Assembly (NCBI GenBank): GCA_026400275.1
Contig: JAPLPK010000045.1
Span: forward strand, 1 to 33,054
Origin: Burkholderiales bacterium
GTDB lineage: Bacteria > Pseudomonadota > Gammaproteobacteria > Burkholderiales > Burkholderiaceae_C
Reading direction: 5' to 3'
DNA: 33,054 nt
The position numbers were made by a program, and so were the translations under genes. Below, one piece after another: positions 1 through 8,765 of this stretch (position 1 is its first letter; the number at the start of each line of letters is the position of its first letter). The notes beneath the pieces are model-generated. The model did no database searches, was not told the DNA's origin, and worked only from the letters and a program-made list of their open reading frames with translations.

Positions 1-1145
1 ATGATGGCGACGAAGGACTCGACCAGCATCGCGCCGTAGCCGATGAAGCGGGCGTGGCTTTCGTTTTCGATCAGCTTGGGCGTGGTACCCGACGAGATCA
101 GCGCGTGGAAGCCCGACACCGCACCGCAGGCGATGGTGATGAACAAAAAGGGGAACAGGCCGCCGGCCCAGACCGGGCCGCTGCCGTCGATGAAGCGCGT
201 GGTGGACGGCATCTTCAGGTCCGGCGCCACAATAACAATGCCAATGGCCAGTGCCACGATGGCGCCGATCTTCAAGAAGGTGGACAGGTAGTCGCGCGGC
301 GCCAACAGCAGCCACACCGGCAGCACCGAGGCCACGAAGCCGTAGCCGATCAGCATCCAGGTGAGCTGCTTGCCGTCGAAGGTGAACATGGGCGCCCACT
401 CGGCGCTCTGCGCGACCTGGCCGCCGACCACAATGGCCGCGATCAGGAACACCACGCCGATCACCGACACCTCGCCGATGCGCCCCGGGCGGATATAGCG
501 GGTGTAGATGCCCATGAACAGCGCCAGCGGAATGGTAGCCGCCACAGTGAACGTGCCCCAGGGGCTGTCGGCCAGCGCCTTGACGACGATCAGCGCCAGC
601 ACCGCCAGGATGATGACCATGATCATGAAGGTGCCGAACAAGGCGATGACGCCGGGGATAGGCCCCAGCTCGGACTTGATCAGGTCGCCCAACGACCGAC
701 CGTCGCGCCGTGTCGAAATGAACAGCACGATGAAGTCCTGCACCGCGCCGGCAAACACTACGCCGGCCAAGATCCACAGCATGCCGGGCAGGTAGCCCAT
801 CTGCGCGGCCAGCACCGGGCCGACCAACGGGCCGGCGCCGGCAATCGCCGCGAAGTGGTGGCCAAACAGCACGAACTTATTGGTCGGCACATAGTCCAGC
901 CCGTCGTTGTGGCGCATGGCCGGTGTGGCGCGGTTCGCGTCCAGCGACAGCACATGCTTGGCGATGAACTGGCTGTAGAAACGGTAGGCGATGAGGTAGA
1001 CCGCCAGCGCCGCCACCACCACCCACAGGGCGTTGATGGTTTCGCCGCGGTGCAGCGCGATGGTGGCCAGGGCGCCAGCGCCGCCGAGGGCGATCAGCGC
1101 CCATAGCGCCGTGCGGGCCAGGGGATTTTTGGTGAGGGTGTCCAT
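1..1145 (-). CDS. cstA: Carbon starvation protein CstA family transporter, N-terminal part (cut by window edge)
   Basis: Inner-membrane transporter of the CstA/BtsT family, which takes up pyruvate and/or peptides. Read on the minus strand, the frame opens with MDTLTKNPLARTALWAL and stays open for 381 codons to the window edge. Family hallmarks seen: an early segment with FYSQFIAKHVL, the stretch NDGLDYVPTNKFVLFGHHF, then GAGPLVGPVLAAQMGYLPG, and AGAVQDF with a following RRDGRSLGDL. Many hydrophobic segments alternate with short loops. Family members are about 600-700 residues, so roughly the first half is present. It is divergent from a Cache-domain kinase and response regulator with a 145-base gap, which suggests control by that pair. 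Family assignment is firm; pyruvate versus peptide as substrate cannot be decided here. Confidence 0.93.
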   Translation of the reverse strand, partial: MDTLTKNPLARTALWALIALGGAGALATIALHRGETINALWVVVAALAVYLIAYRFYSQFIAKHVLSLDANRATPAMRHNDGLDYVPTNKFVLFGHHFAAIAGAGPLVGPVLAAQMGYLPGMLWILAGVVFAGAVQDFIVLFISTRRDGRSLGDLIKSELGPIPGVIALFGTFMIMVIILAVLALIVVKALADSPWGTFTVAATIPLALFMGIYTRYIRPGRIGEVSVIGVVFLIAAIVVGGQVAQSAEWAPMFTFDGKQLTWMLIGYGFVASVLPVWLLLAPRDYLSTFLKIGAIVALAIGIVIVAPDLKMPSTTRFIDGSGPVWAGGLFPFLFITIACGAVSGFHALISSGTTPKLIENESHARFIGYGAMLVESFVAI

Positions 1146-1234
1146 TGTCTCTGCTCTTGTTAGGTGGAACGGATGTGCGAACGCACAGTGTCGAACGCTC
1201 GGCGCGGTGGCGCATTGGTGTGCTTGCAGGAGAG

Positions 1235-1254
1235 TTACGGAGTGATTACGTAAT
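1235..1254. promoter_or_regulatory. Candidate operator in the cstA / histidine kinase divergent region
   Basis: The 145 bases between the two divergent start codons hold two TTACG direct repeats, at 1235-1239 and 1246-1250, exactly 11 bases (about one helical turn) apart. The second lies within the perfect 10-base palindrome ATTACGTAAT (1245-1254). Such spacing suits a dimeric NarL-type regulator like the one encoded at 2667-3299. The binding assignment is inference. Confidence 0.35.
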
Positions 1255-1290
1255 GGTTTTCCCCAGGCGTAGCTGGTTCAAAATCAACGC

Positions 1291-2667
1291 ATGGGTGAAC
1301 TCCGATTCCGCTTGCATTTACGCGCCATGGTGCTGCTGTTGGCCGCCGTGCCGCTGGTGCTGGCAATTGCCGCCGTGGTGTGGGTGGTGCGCCAGCAGTC
1401 CGACCAGCTGGCGCAGGACCAGATCGCCGCCATGCAGCCCATCCTGCTGCAGGCGCGCAAGGACGAGCTGAAGCACTTTGTGCAGGCCGGGCGGCGGGCG
1501 GTGGCCCATTTGTCCGAGCGGGCCCGTGACACGCCGCAGGCCCGGCAGCAGGCGCTGGACCTGCTGCGCCGCATGGACTTTGGCAACGACAACTACTTCT
1601 TCGTCTACGACCTGCAGGGCAAGAGCCTGATGCACCCGCGCCTGCCCGACCTGGAGGGCCGCCCCCAGTGGGAGCTGCACGACGGCGCGGGCGCCCCCAT
1701 CATCCAGCAGCTGGTGCGCCAAGCCCAGGCCGGCGGCGGCTTTGTGGACTATCTTTGGAACCGCCCCTCCACCGGGCGCGAGGAGCGCAAGCTGGGCTAT
1801 GTGGAACTGGTGCCCGAATGGGGCTGGGTGGTGGGCACCGGCCTGTACCTGGACCACCTGCAGGAAACCCAGGCGCTGATCACCCAGTCCACCGCCCTGG
1901 CGGTGCAGAAGACGCGCAACCAGATCCTGCTGATTGCCTCTGCGGCACTGCTGCTGGTGGCGGGCGGCGGCCTGGCATTGAACATTTACGAGCAGCGCGC
2001 CGCCGACGACAAGCTGCGTGCCATGGCGCAAAAAGTGGTGCACTCGCAAGAAGACGAACGCGCCCGCGTGGCCCGCGAGCTGCACGACGGCATCAGCCAG
2101 CAGCTGGTGTCGGTGAAGTTTGTCGCCGAATCGGCCTTGCTGCAGCTGGAGCGCGCCGGCAGCGACGCTGCCCCCACTCTGCGCCAGGGCGTGGGCCTGC
2201 TGCAGGCCGTGATGCGCGACGTGCGCCGCATATCCCATGACCTGCGCCCCACCCTGCTGGACGACCTGGGCCTGGCCAGCGCGCTGGAGCAGACCGCCCG
2301 CGAATTTGGCGAGCGCAGCGGCATCCAGGTCACGGCCCAGGTGGCCACGCTGCCGCCCATCCCCGAGGCCGTGGCCACCGCCCTGTTCCGCGTGGCGCAG
2401 GAAGCGCTGGGCAATGTGGAAAAACACGCCAAGGCCCAGCATGTGGACCTGCAGCTGAAGCACGGCCCCGCCGGCCTGGCGCTGCAGGTGCGCGACGACG
2501 GCGCAGGCTTCGACGTGCAGGCCAGCCTGCGCCAGGTGCGCGCTGGCCTGGGCCTGACGAATATGCGCGAGCGCATCGAGATGCTGGGCGGCCAGTTCAG
2601 CATCACGTCCGCGCCCGGCGCCACCCTGCTCAGCGCCAGCCTGCCGCCCCACGTATTGAAACTCTGA
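1291..2667 (+). CDS. Cache-domain sensor histidine kinase (NarL/HisKA_3 class)
   Basis: Membrane sensor kinase of 458 residues. A first membrane segment (about 12-33) is followed by an extracytoplasmic single-Cache-like domain (about 40-190). The Cache domain is supported by NDNYFFVYDLQGKSLMHP and by WGWVVGTGLYLD, typical of sCache_2. A second membrane segment spans about 210-230. The HisKA_3 dimerisation box ERARVARELHDGISQQL places the phosphorylated His at 265. The HATPase_c domain shows DDGAGFD and GLGLTNMRERIEMLGG. The stop overlaps the start of the response regulator by one base, so the two are co-translated. Kinases of this type often sense small carboxylic acids; with cstA adjacent and divergent, a role in sensing pyruvate or a related acid is inferred. 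No clear ribosome binding site precedes the start; ATG 1327 is a less likely alternative. Confidence 0.9.
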   Translation: MGELRFRLHLRAMVLLLAAVPLVLAIAAVVWVVRQQSDQLAQDQIAAMQPILLQARKDELKHFVQAGRRAVAHLSERARDTPQARQQALDLLRRMDFGNDNYFFVYDLQGKSLMHPRLPDLEGRPQWELHDGAGAPIIQQLVRQAQAGGGFVDYLWNRPSTGREERKLGYVELVPEWGWVVGTGLYLDHLQETQALITQSTALAVQKTRNQILLIASAALLLVAGGGLALNIYEQRAADDKLRAMAQKVVHSQEDERARVARELHDGISQQLVSVKFVAESALLQLERAGSDAAPTLRQGVGLLQAVMRDVRRISHDLRPTLLDDLGLASALEQTAREFGERSGIQVTAQVATLPPIPEAVATALFRVAQEALGNVEKHAKAQHVDLQLKHGPAGLALQVRDDGAGFDVQASLRQVRAGLGLTNMRERIEMLGGQFSITSAPGATLLSASLPPHVLKL

Positions 2668-3299
2668 TGACCACCACCCCAACCATCCGCCTGCTGATCG
2701 TGGACGACCACCCCATCGTGCGCCAAAGCCTGAGCGCACTGCTAGGCGCCTATGGCCCGCCCATGCAGGTGGTCGCCGATGCCGGCAGCGCCGAGGAAGC
2801 CCTGGTGCTGGCCGAGCAGCACGCCCCCAGCATCGTGTTGACCGACCTGCAGATGAAGCCCACCAGCGGCATCCAGCTGATACAGCAGCTGAGCCAGCGC
2901 CAGCCGGACATCCGCTATGTGGTGTTCACCGCATCCACGCAAGACGAGCACATGCTGCAAGCCTTCGACGCGGGCGCACAGGGCTTTGTGCTGAAAGAAT
3001 CCGAAGCGGCTGAACTGGTCAAGGCGATTGAAGCCGTGATGGGCGGCGCCACCCACTACCCCGCCGGCCTGAAACGCGCCCTAGACCGGCGCCAGCAGCA
3101 ACCCGCCCTGACCGCCCGCGAAACCGAGGTGCTGGCCCTGGTAGCCCAGGGCCTGACCAGCAAGGAAATCGCGCGGACGCTGGCGATCGACTCACGCACC
3201 GTGGACGCCCACCGCGCCAACATCCGCCAGCGCTTTGGGCTGGATAGCAGCGCGGCGCTGCTGCGGTTTGCGATGGAGAACTGCCCGGGCAAGAAATGA
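2667..3299 (+). CDS. NarL/FixJ-family response regulator
   Basis: Cytoplasmic DNA-binding regulator of 210 residues, the partner of the kinase upstream (TGATG overlap of one base). The receiver domain (about 7-125) has the acidic pair D13-D14, phospho-acceptor D60 in IVLTDLQM, a Thr at the switch position in VVFTAS, and K110 in GFVLKES. The LuxR-type helix-turn-helix (about 148-195) carries LTARETEVLALVAQGLTSKE followed by IARTLAIDSRTVDAHRANI. All catalytic residues are present. The likely target is the divergent cstA-type gene, by position. After the stop the locus closes with a REP-like palindrome shared with the convergent EamA gene. Confidence 0.93.
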   Translation: MTTTPTIRLLIVDDHPIVRQSLSALLGAYGPPMQVVADAGSAEEALVLAEQHAPSIVLTDLQMKPTSGIQLIQQLSQRQPDIRYVVFTASTQDEHMLQAFDAGAQGFVLKESEAAELVKAIEAVMGGATHYPAGLKRALDRRQQQPALTARETEVLALVAQGLTSKEIARTLAIDSRTVDAHRANIRQRFGLDSSAALLRFAMENCPGKK

Positions 3300-3303
3300 A
3301 TTT

Positions 3304-3356
3304 GCTATTCTTTAGATAGCTGCTAGTGCAGGTATTTATTACGCTGGAGACCTAAA
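3304..3356 (+). repeat. REP-like palindrome, copy A
   Basis: A 53-base element starting GCTATTCTTTAGAT and continuing with AGCTGCTAGTGCAGG and ACGCTGGAGACC. It fills the gap between the stop codons of two convergent genes (3299 and 3364). The imperfect inverted halves can fold as a hairpin and could end transcription from both sides. It is one of about ten related copies here. Confidence 0.75.
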
Positions 3357-3363
3357 GCATGCA

Positions 3364-4251
3364 CTATCGCCCAGCCTGCTGCGCCCGCGTCGTCATCAGC
3401 ACACCCACAGCCACCACGACCGCCCCCAGCCAAGTCAGCAGGCCATAGTGCTCGCCCAGCACCAAGGTGCCGGTGCCCAAGCCCACGGCGGCAGCCACGT
3501 AGCCGATCTGGCTCAGGTACACCGGCCCGCCCACGCTTTGCAGGCGGAAGAACACGGCAAACATGGCCGCGCTGATGGCGACCTGGGCCAGCAGCAGACC
3601 GGGCACGGCCAGGGCGGCCGATAGCGGCAGGCTGCCGGTCCACAGCAGGGACAGCACACCCAACACAGCGCCAGCCCCCAGGTTGGTACCCGCAGCCAGG
3701 GCCAGACCGCTGGTGCCAGCGGGCCAGGCCAGCGTGCGGTAGATATTGCCGCAGGCCAGCAGCAGCGGAATCAAAAAAGCCAGCGCCAGCCACAGGGCCG
3801 CGCCGCCACCGGGCGTGTCCACACGGCCTTTAGACAGCACGATGACCAGCGCCCCGGCAAAGCCCAGGGCAATGCCCGCCGCTCCCAAGGCACCGGGGCG
3901 CCGACGCTGCAGCAGGCTGTGCAACACCAGGGTCACGATGGGCGAAAACGCAAAGAAGATGGAGATGAAGCCCGCACCCAGGTGCGGCATGGCGCTGAAC
4001 ACCAGCAGATTGGGCAGCGCGTTGGACACCGTGCCCGTCACCAGGTAGTAACGCAGGTGGCGTGCGTCCATCGGCAGCCGCACGCGGCCCAGCCGCAAGG
4101 CCAGCAGCAACACCAGCCCCGCGCCGACCGCCATGACCCAGGACCAGACGATGGGTGCAATACCGGCCACACCCGCCAGCTTGCCCAAAGGAAAGCCCAG
4201 GCCCAGCAGGCTGCCGGTGGTTAATAAAAGGGGGAGTGGGCGGTTCAGCAT
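3364..4251 (-). CDS. EamA/DMT-family transporter
   Basis: Inner-membrane protein of 295 residues with about ten hydrophobic segments in two similar halves, the layout of EamA (drug/metabolite transporter, RhaT-like) proteins. Seen: an N-terminal GSLLGLGFPLGKLA segment, the half-one end FISIFFAFSPIVTLVLHSLL followed by basic residues and then AAGIALGFAGALVIVLSKG, and the half-two end YLSQIGYVAAAVGLGTGTLV with LGEHYGLLTWLGAVVVAVGV. Family members export amino acids, metabolites or toxic compounds; the substrate is not evident. It lies downstream of the MHS-family transporter on the same strand, separated by REP-like copy B, so coupling between the two is uncertain. The start at 4251 is the first ATG before the first membrane segment. 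Confidence 0.88.
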   Translation of the reverse strand: MLNRPLPLLLTTGSLLGLGFPLGKLAGVAGIAPIVWSWVMAVGAGLVLLLALRLGRVRLPMDARHLRYYLVTGTVSNALPNLLVFSAMPHLGAGFISIFFAFSPIVTLVLHSLLQRRRPGALGAAGIALGFAGALVIVLSKGRVDTPGGGAALWLALAFLIPLLLACGNIYRTLAWPAGTSGLALAAGTNLGAGAVLGVLSLLWTGSLPLSAALAVPGLLLAQVAISAAMFAVFFRLQSVGGPVYLSQIGYVAAAVGLGTGTLVLGEHYGLLTWLGAVVVAVGVLMTTRAQQAGR

Positions 4252-4286
4252 GCGGTCTACACAAAGCCAAACCCGCAGGATAACCC

Positions 4287-4339
4287 GCTATAAGAAAAAT
4301 AGCTGCCGGCGCAGACTACATCTACGCGGGCAGCTAAAA
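4287..4339 (+). repeat. REP-like palindrome, copy B
   Basis: A 53-base element: GCTATAAGAAAAAT, then AGCTGCCGGCGCAG, then TACGCGGGCAGCTAAAA. It lies between two minus-strand transporter genes, just after the MFS stop codon at 4360. The inverted halves AGCTGCC and GGGCAGCT pair well, so a terminator role for the upstream gene is plausible. Confidence 0.75.
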
Positions 4340-4359
4340 GGAGGCTGTATCCAGCAGAC

Positions 4360-5757
4360 TTAGGCGCGGGCCTCTGCGGTGGCGATCAGCTTTTCACGGG
4401 CGGCGTCGTAGGCCTTCTTGGGCACGGGCACGGCGTCGGGGTTGCCCAGGTCCACCATCTGCACGCGGTAGGTTTCGCGGGCGGTCCAGGCGGAGATGGC
4501 GGCAATCACCGTCACGGCCAGGGTGATGGAGCCAATGGTGAACGGGATGTTCATCGCACCGGGGGGCGCCACATAGGTGAACAGAGCCGGCAACAAGGCC
4601 GTCACCAGCGTACCCAGGTTTTGCGAGATGGCCATGCCGGAGACTCGGGTGCGGGTGGGGAACATCTCGGGGTAGAAGCTGGGGAACACGGCGTTATAGC
4701 CCTGGTACACCACGCCCCACATCAGTAGCGACATGCCGATGGCCAGGGGCACGTTGTGCACGCTGATGGCGTACAGATAGCCGAACGACAGCAGGCCCGA
4801 GCCCAGCGCGCCAATGATGATGGGCGGGCGGCGGCCAATCTTGTCCGACAGGTTGCCCACAAAGGGGATCACCAGCACGGCCACGATATTGCCCATCACC
4901 GGAATCCACAGGTACACGTCTTTCTCGAAGCCGATGCCGTAGCCGGGCTGCACAGCATAGGCCGCACCGAAGATGGTGGTGACTACGGGGATGACGTTCA
5001 TCAGCGAGCAGCACATCACGCGCAGCATGTCGCGCCAGCTCTCGGTCACGGCCTGGACCATGGGGGCCTTGGGCACCTTGCCGTGGGCGCCTTCTTCGGC
5101 GAAGGCCGGGGTTTCGTCCACTTCACGGCGGATGATGTAGCCGGCCACGATGACCAGGAAGCTCAGGATGAAAGGTATGCGCCAGCCCCAGGTGTTGAAG
5201 GCTTCGGTGGGCATGAAGTGCGCCAAGGGCAGGAACACCGCCGCCGCCAGAATTTGCCCCGCCTGCACGCCCTGCAGCGTGAAGCTGGAGAAGAAGCCAC
5301 GGCGCCCGAACGGTGCGTGCTCCAGAATCATCGAGCTGGCGCCGGAGATTTCCCCCGCCACGGCAAAGCCCTGGATCAAACGCAGGATCACCAGCAGCGC
5401 AGGCGCCCACAGACCCACCTGTTCATAGGTTGGCAGCAAGCCCACGGCCACGGTGGAAAAGCCCATCAGGAACATGCAGATGATCAGCACTTTCTTACGG
5501 CCCTGGGTGTCGCCCCAGTGGCCCAGAAAGAAGGCCCCGATGGGGCGCGCCACATAGCCCACGCCATAGGTGGCCAGCGAGGCGATGATGGCGGTGGTGG
5601 GGTCGCCCTTGGGGAAAAAGATCTGCGGAAAGATCAGCGACGCCGCAGTGGCGTAGATGAAGAAGTCGTAATACTCCAGCGCCGAGCCGATCCAGCCACT
5701 GGCTGTGGCCTTCTTCGACTGGTGCTTGGCGCGTGAATCGCCGGCGGTGGTGCTCAT
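4360..5757 (-). CDS. MFS transporter, metabolite:H+ symporter (MHS) family
   Basis: Inner-membrane proton symporter of 465 residues with twelve predicted membrane segments. MHS-family features seen: the N-terminal SGWIGSALEYYDFFIYATAA, the YGVGYVARPIGAFFLGHWGD loop followed by GRKK (MFS motif A), RLIQGFAVAGEISGASSMI in segment 4, WGWRIPFILSF in segment 6, and the second-half loop GNLSDKIGRRPPI. FPTRTRVSGMAISQNLG near segment 11 is also typical. The family includes ShiA (shikimate), KgtP (2-oxoglutarate), ProP and citrate carriers; this one looks closest to ShiA-like members, but the substrate is not proven. AGGAG lies upstream of the ATG. The last 40 residues form a charged cytoplasmic tail. 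The upstream 600-base gap should contain its promoter. Confidence 0.9.
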   Translation of the reverse strand: MSTTAGDSRAKHQSKKATASGWIGSALEYYDFFIYATAASLIFPQIFFPKGDPTTAIIASLATYGVGYVARPIGAFFLGHWGDTQGRKKVLIICMFLMGFSTVAVGLLPTYEQVGLWAPALLVILRLIQGFAVAGEISGASSMILEHAPFGRRGFFSSFTLQGVQAGQILAAAVFLPLAHFMPTEAFNTWGWRIPFILSFLVIVAGYIIRREVDETPAFAEEGAHGKVPKAPMVQAVTESWRDMLRVMCCSLMNVIPVVTTIFGAAYAVQPGYGIGFEKDVYLWIPVMGNIVAVLVIPFVGNLSDKIGRRPPIIIGALGSGLLSFGYLYAISVHNVPLAIGMSLLMWGVVYQGYNAVFPSFYPEMFPTRTRVSGMAISQNLGTLVTALLPALFTYVAPPGAMNIPFTIGSITLAVTVIAAISAWTARETYRVQMVDLGNPDAVPVPKKAYDAAREKLIATAEARA

Positions 5758-6363
5758 GCATGTCTCCTGGGTGGGTGAACGTTGTGCTGCAAGCGGCGCA
5801 TGCCATACAGAGGGCGAAGGGTGCGGTCGCGCCAGCGTTCAGATGGTCCGTTAGCGGCCAGACCTGGCCGCAGTGCGAAGCAGAATGTAGTGGCGACAAG
5901 GGCAAATCGCCATACAGCGGACCTGCATCCCGTGCGATTATCAAACTCTGGCGTGCATTAATCGCTCACAACTGGGGTAAGCCCTAGCATACCAGCGCAG
6001 GCCCTTTCAGCCCTCAGGCGAGCCGCGCACCGCCCGCAGCGCATCGCGGGCAGGTATTTTGCCAGGCTCTATTTTTATAAAAAATACGGCTCCAGCGCAT
6101 AATTTACCTGCGCGAGCAGCTACCAATTCAATAGCATTACAAATGCTTGCATGGGGTCCGGCACCCCGCTTTACACTCCCTTCACAGCCAGCCGCTAAGC
6201 TCCGCAACGACCGACCCCGGAGCCGCCCCATTAACTTGCCCGATCTTTGCAGGGCCCGCCGCCACTCCGATGCCAGCCCGCTCGCCCACGCGACGGAACG
6301 TCCACTATCCGCATTCAGAGCGCCCGTGCCCGTGCCCCAACCGGCGCGCGCGCCATAGCTGAC
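5758..6363. other. 606-base intergenic region between divergent MFS and PBP genes
   Basis: Both start codons face outward, so two promoters are expected. No convincing coding frame is present; the longest frames lack ribosome binding sites and family features. It holds REP-like copy C (6082-6135). Downstream of that is a short hairpin, GGGGTCCGGCACCCC (6153-6167), followed by CTTTACACT, a possible promoter element for the PBP gene. A frame continuous with the PBP extends back to an ATG at 6247, but the extra residues are Arg/Pro-rich and unlike the family. Confidence 0.6.
6082..6135 (-). repeat. REP-like palindrome, copy C
   Basis: A 54-base element that reads on the minus strand GCTATTGAATTGGT, then AGCTGCTCGCGCAGG, then GCGCTGGAGCCGTATTT. 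It lies in the long divergent intergenic region. Its second half is nearly identical to that of copy H (27981-28034), both ending GCGCTGGAGCCGTATTT. Confidence 0.75.
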
Positions 6364-8757
6364 ATGACCCCAAGCTCCTCCACCTTTTCCTCCTCCCATC
6401 CCGTACCGCCCCGCGCCCAAACCGGCAAGCTCTGGCTCACCGCCATATGGGTCTGCCTGGGCCTGGGCGTGATCGGCACGCTGGTGCTGGCGATTGCAGC
6501 CGTCTGGTACTACCCCGGCCTGCCGCCGCTGGACAAGGTGACCAGCTACCAGCCCCAGCAGGCCATGCAGGTCTACACCAGCGACAACGTGGAGATTGCG
6601 CAGTTTGGCTCCGAGCGGCGTGACTTCCTGCCCATCGCACAAATCCCCAAGCTGATGCAGGACGCCCTGCTGGCGGTGGAAGACGCACGCTTTCGCGAGC
6701 ACAGCGGTATCGACCCCATCGGCATATTGCGTGCCGTGGTCTCCAACCTGACGGGCGGGCGACGCCAGGGCGCGTCGACCATCACGCAGCAGGTGGCTCG
6801 CAACTTCTTTCTGAGCAACCGCAAGACGGCCGAGCGCAAGCTGAAAGAAGCCATGCTGGCCATCAAGATCGAGCACAGCCTGAGCAAGGACGAGATTCTG
6901 GAGCTGTACATGAACCAGATCTACCTGGGCCACCGGGCCTACGGCTTCAGCGCAGCCGCCCAGGTGTACTTCGGCAAGACGCTGCCCGAGCTGTCCGTGG
7001 CCGAGGTGGCCATGCTGGCCGGCCTGCCGCAGAACCCGGCCTTCGCCAACCCCATCAGCAATATGGAACGCGCCACCCGGCGCCAGCAGCTGGTGCTGGG
7101 CCGCATGCTCAGCGTGGGCGTGATCGACCAGGCCCAGTTCGACGCCGCCACCAAGCAAAAGTTGGTGATCCGCTCGCCGCTGCAGGTGCCGGTGCATGCC
7201 GAGTACGTGGCCGAGATGGCGCGCCAGGCGGTGTTTGAGCGCTACGGCCAGCAGGCCTATTCGCAGGGCATCAAGGTCTATACCTCGCTGATCGCCGCCG
7301 ACCAGCAGGCCGCCTACCAGGCGCTGCGCAAGGGTGTGCTGGCCTATGACCGCAAGCAGGCCTACCGTGGCCCCGAAGAAAACGAAGACCTGCCGGCCGC
7401 CCCGGCCGACGCCACCGAAGAAGACGCTGCCGCTGCCCAGGCGCTGAAAGACTACAGCGACGACGAAGACCTGCGCGTGGCCATCGTGCTGCAAGCCAGC
7501 CCACAAGAAGTGGTGGCCCGCCTGGCCACCGGCGAAACGCTACATATCCTGGGCGATGGCCTGCGCTGGGCCCAGCCCGCGCTGAGCGCCAAGGCCCAGG
7601 CCCCGCTGGCGCTGCGCCGTGGCGCCATCATCCGCGTGCAACACCAGGACGGCAAGGGCGGCGGCTACTGGGCCGTATCGCAATGGCCCGAGGTGCAAAG
7701 CGCCCTGGTGTCGCTGACACCGCAGACCGGCCGGGTGCGTGCGCTGGTGGGTGGTTTCGACTTTTCCGACCAGCAGTTCAACCACGTGACCCAGGGCTCG
7801 CGCCAGCCAGGCTCCAGCTTCAAACCCTTCATCTACTCCGCCGGCATCGACAAGGGCGTGATGCCCTCCACCCTGGTGAACGACGCGCCATTGAACACGC
7901 CGGCTGCGAACGGCGCACCGGCCTGGAACCCGCAGAATGATGACGGCCAGTTCCTGGGCCCGGTCAGCCTGCGCCAGGGCCTGTTCCAGTCGCGCAACCT
8001 GGTCAGCATCCGGCTGCTGCAGTTCCTGGGCGTGCAAACGGCCCGCGACTGGGCGGCCCGCTTCGGCTTTGACATCGACAAGCAGCCCGACAACCTGACG
8101 CTGGCGCTGGGCACGGGCAGCACCACGCCGCTGCAGCTGGCTTCGGCTTACTCGGTATTCGCCAACGGCGGACACCTGCTGCCGCCGGTGGTGATTGAGC
8201 GCATCACCGATGCCCAGGGCAAGCTGCTGTTCGAAGCGCCACCCGCCCCCGCCCTGACCGATGAAAACCGTGTGCTCCCCGAGCGCAACGTCTTCATCAC
8301 CAACAGCCTGCTGCAAAGCGTCACCAGCGTCGGCACGGCCGCCAAGGCCCAGGCCACGCTGAAGCGCCCTGACCTGTACGGCAAGACCGGCACCACCAAC
8401 GACGCGATAGACACCTGGTTCGCCGGCTTCCAGCCCACCCTGGCCACCGTGGTCTGGATGGGCTACGACACCCCGCGCAGCCTGGGCAGCACCGCCTTTG
8501 GTGCCACGCTGTCCTTGCCCATCTGGATCGACTACATGGGCCATGCACTCAAGGGAGTACCGGTAGCCCCGTTCGAGGCGCCCTCCAGCGTGATGCGCGA
8601 CGCGCTGAACGACTGGACTTATACCGAGCCCCCCGAGAACGGCGAGCTGATACGCATAGGTTTTGACGAGCCTGCGCCCGACGCCAACGCGGCCCCCGCC
8701 GTACCGGCGATGCAGCCCGTGGCGCCCGTGGTGCCCGCCACACCCGCAACCCGCTGA
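6364..8757 (+). CDS. Class A penicillin-binding protein (PBP1A-type transglycosylase/transpeptidase)
   Basis: Bifunctional peptidoglycan synthase of 797 residues, anchored by one N-terminal membrane segment (about 24-46, IWVCLGLGVIGTLVLAIAAV). The glycosyltransferase domain has the catalytic E106 in LLAVEDARFREHSGID, plus RQGASTITQQVARNFFL and the ELYMNQIYLGHRAYG motif. An OB-like insert rich in Glu/Asp/Ala follows (about 340-420). The transpeptidase domain has the nucleophile S484 in PGSSFKPF (SxxK), SRN in FQSRNLVS, and K674 in YGKTGTTND. The tail is rich in Ala and Pro. The start at 6364 (MTPSSSTFS) is preferred over ATG 6247 because the longer form adds a non-family Arg/Pro-rich leader. 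It is followed after 8 bases by glpM, so the two are probably cotranscribed. All catalytic residues are intact. Confidence 0.93.
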   Translation: MTPSSSTFSSSHPVPPRAQTGKLWLTAIWVCLGLGVIGTLVLAIAAVWYYPGLPPLDKVTSYQPQQAMQVYTSDNVEIAQFGSERRDFLPIAQIPKLMQDALLAVEDARFREHSGIDPIGILRAVVSNLTGGRRQGASTITQQVARNFFLSNRKTAERKLKEAMLAIKIEHSLSKDEILELYMNQIYLGHRAYGFSAAAQVYFGKTLPELSVAEVAMLAGLPQNPAFANPISNMERATRRQQLVLGRMLSVGVIDQAQFDAATKQKLVIRSPLQVPVHAEYVAEMARQAVFERYGQQAYSQGIKVYTSLIAADQQAAYQALRKGVLAYDRKQAYRGPEENEDLPAAPADATEEDAAAAQALKDYSDDEDLRVAIVLQASPQEVVARLATGETLHILGDGLRWAQPALSAKAQAPLALRRGAIIRVQHQDGKGGGYWAVSQWPEVQSALVSLTPQTGRVRALVGGFDFSDQQFNHVTQGSRQPGSSFKPFIYSAGIDKGVMPSTLVNDAPLNTPAANGAPAWNPQNDDGQFLGPVSLRQGLFQSRNLVSIRLLQFLGVQTARDWAARFGFDIDKQPDNLTLALGTGSTTPLQLASAYSVFANGGHLLPPVVIERITDAQGKLLFEAPPAPALTDENRVLPERNVFITNSLLQSVTSVGTAAKAQATLKRPDLYGKTGTTNDAIDTWFAGFQPTLATVVWMGYDTPRSLGSTAFGATLSLPIWIDYMGHALKGVPVAPFEAPSSVMRDALNDWTYTEPPENGELIRIGFDEPAPDANAAPAVPAMQPVAPVVPATPATR

Positions 8758-8765
8758 GCCGCCCC

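Noticed and set aside
6247-6363. N-terminal extension of the penicillin-binding protein
   Set aside because: The frame is open but encodes an Arg/Pro-rich leader before a normal membrane anchor, with no ribosome binding site at 6247; ATG 6364 fits the family.
6007-7506. A 499-codon minus-strand open frame across the intergenic region and the PBP gene
   Set aside because: It is antisense to clear glycosyltransferase motifs and has Gly/His/Gln-rich shadow composition.
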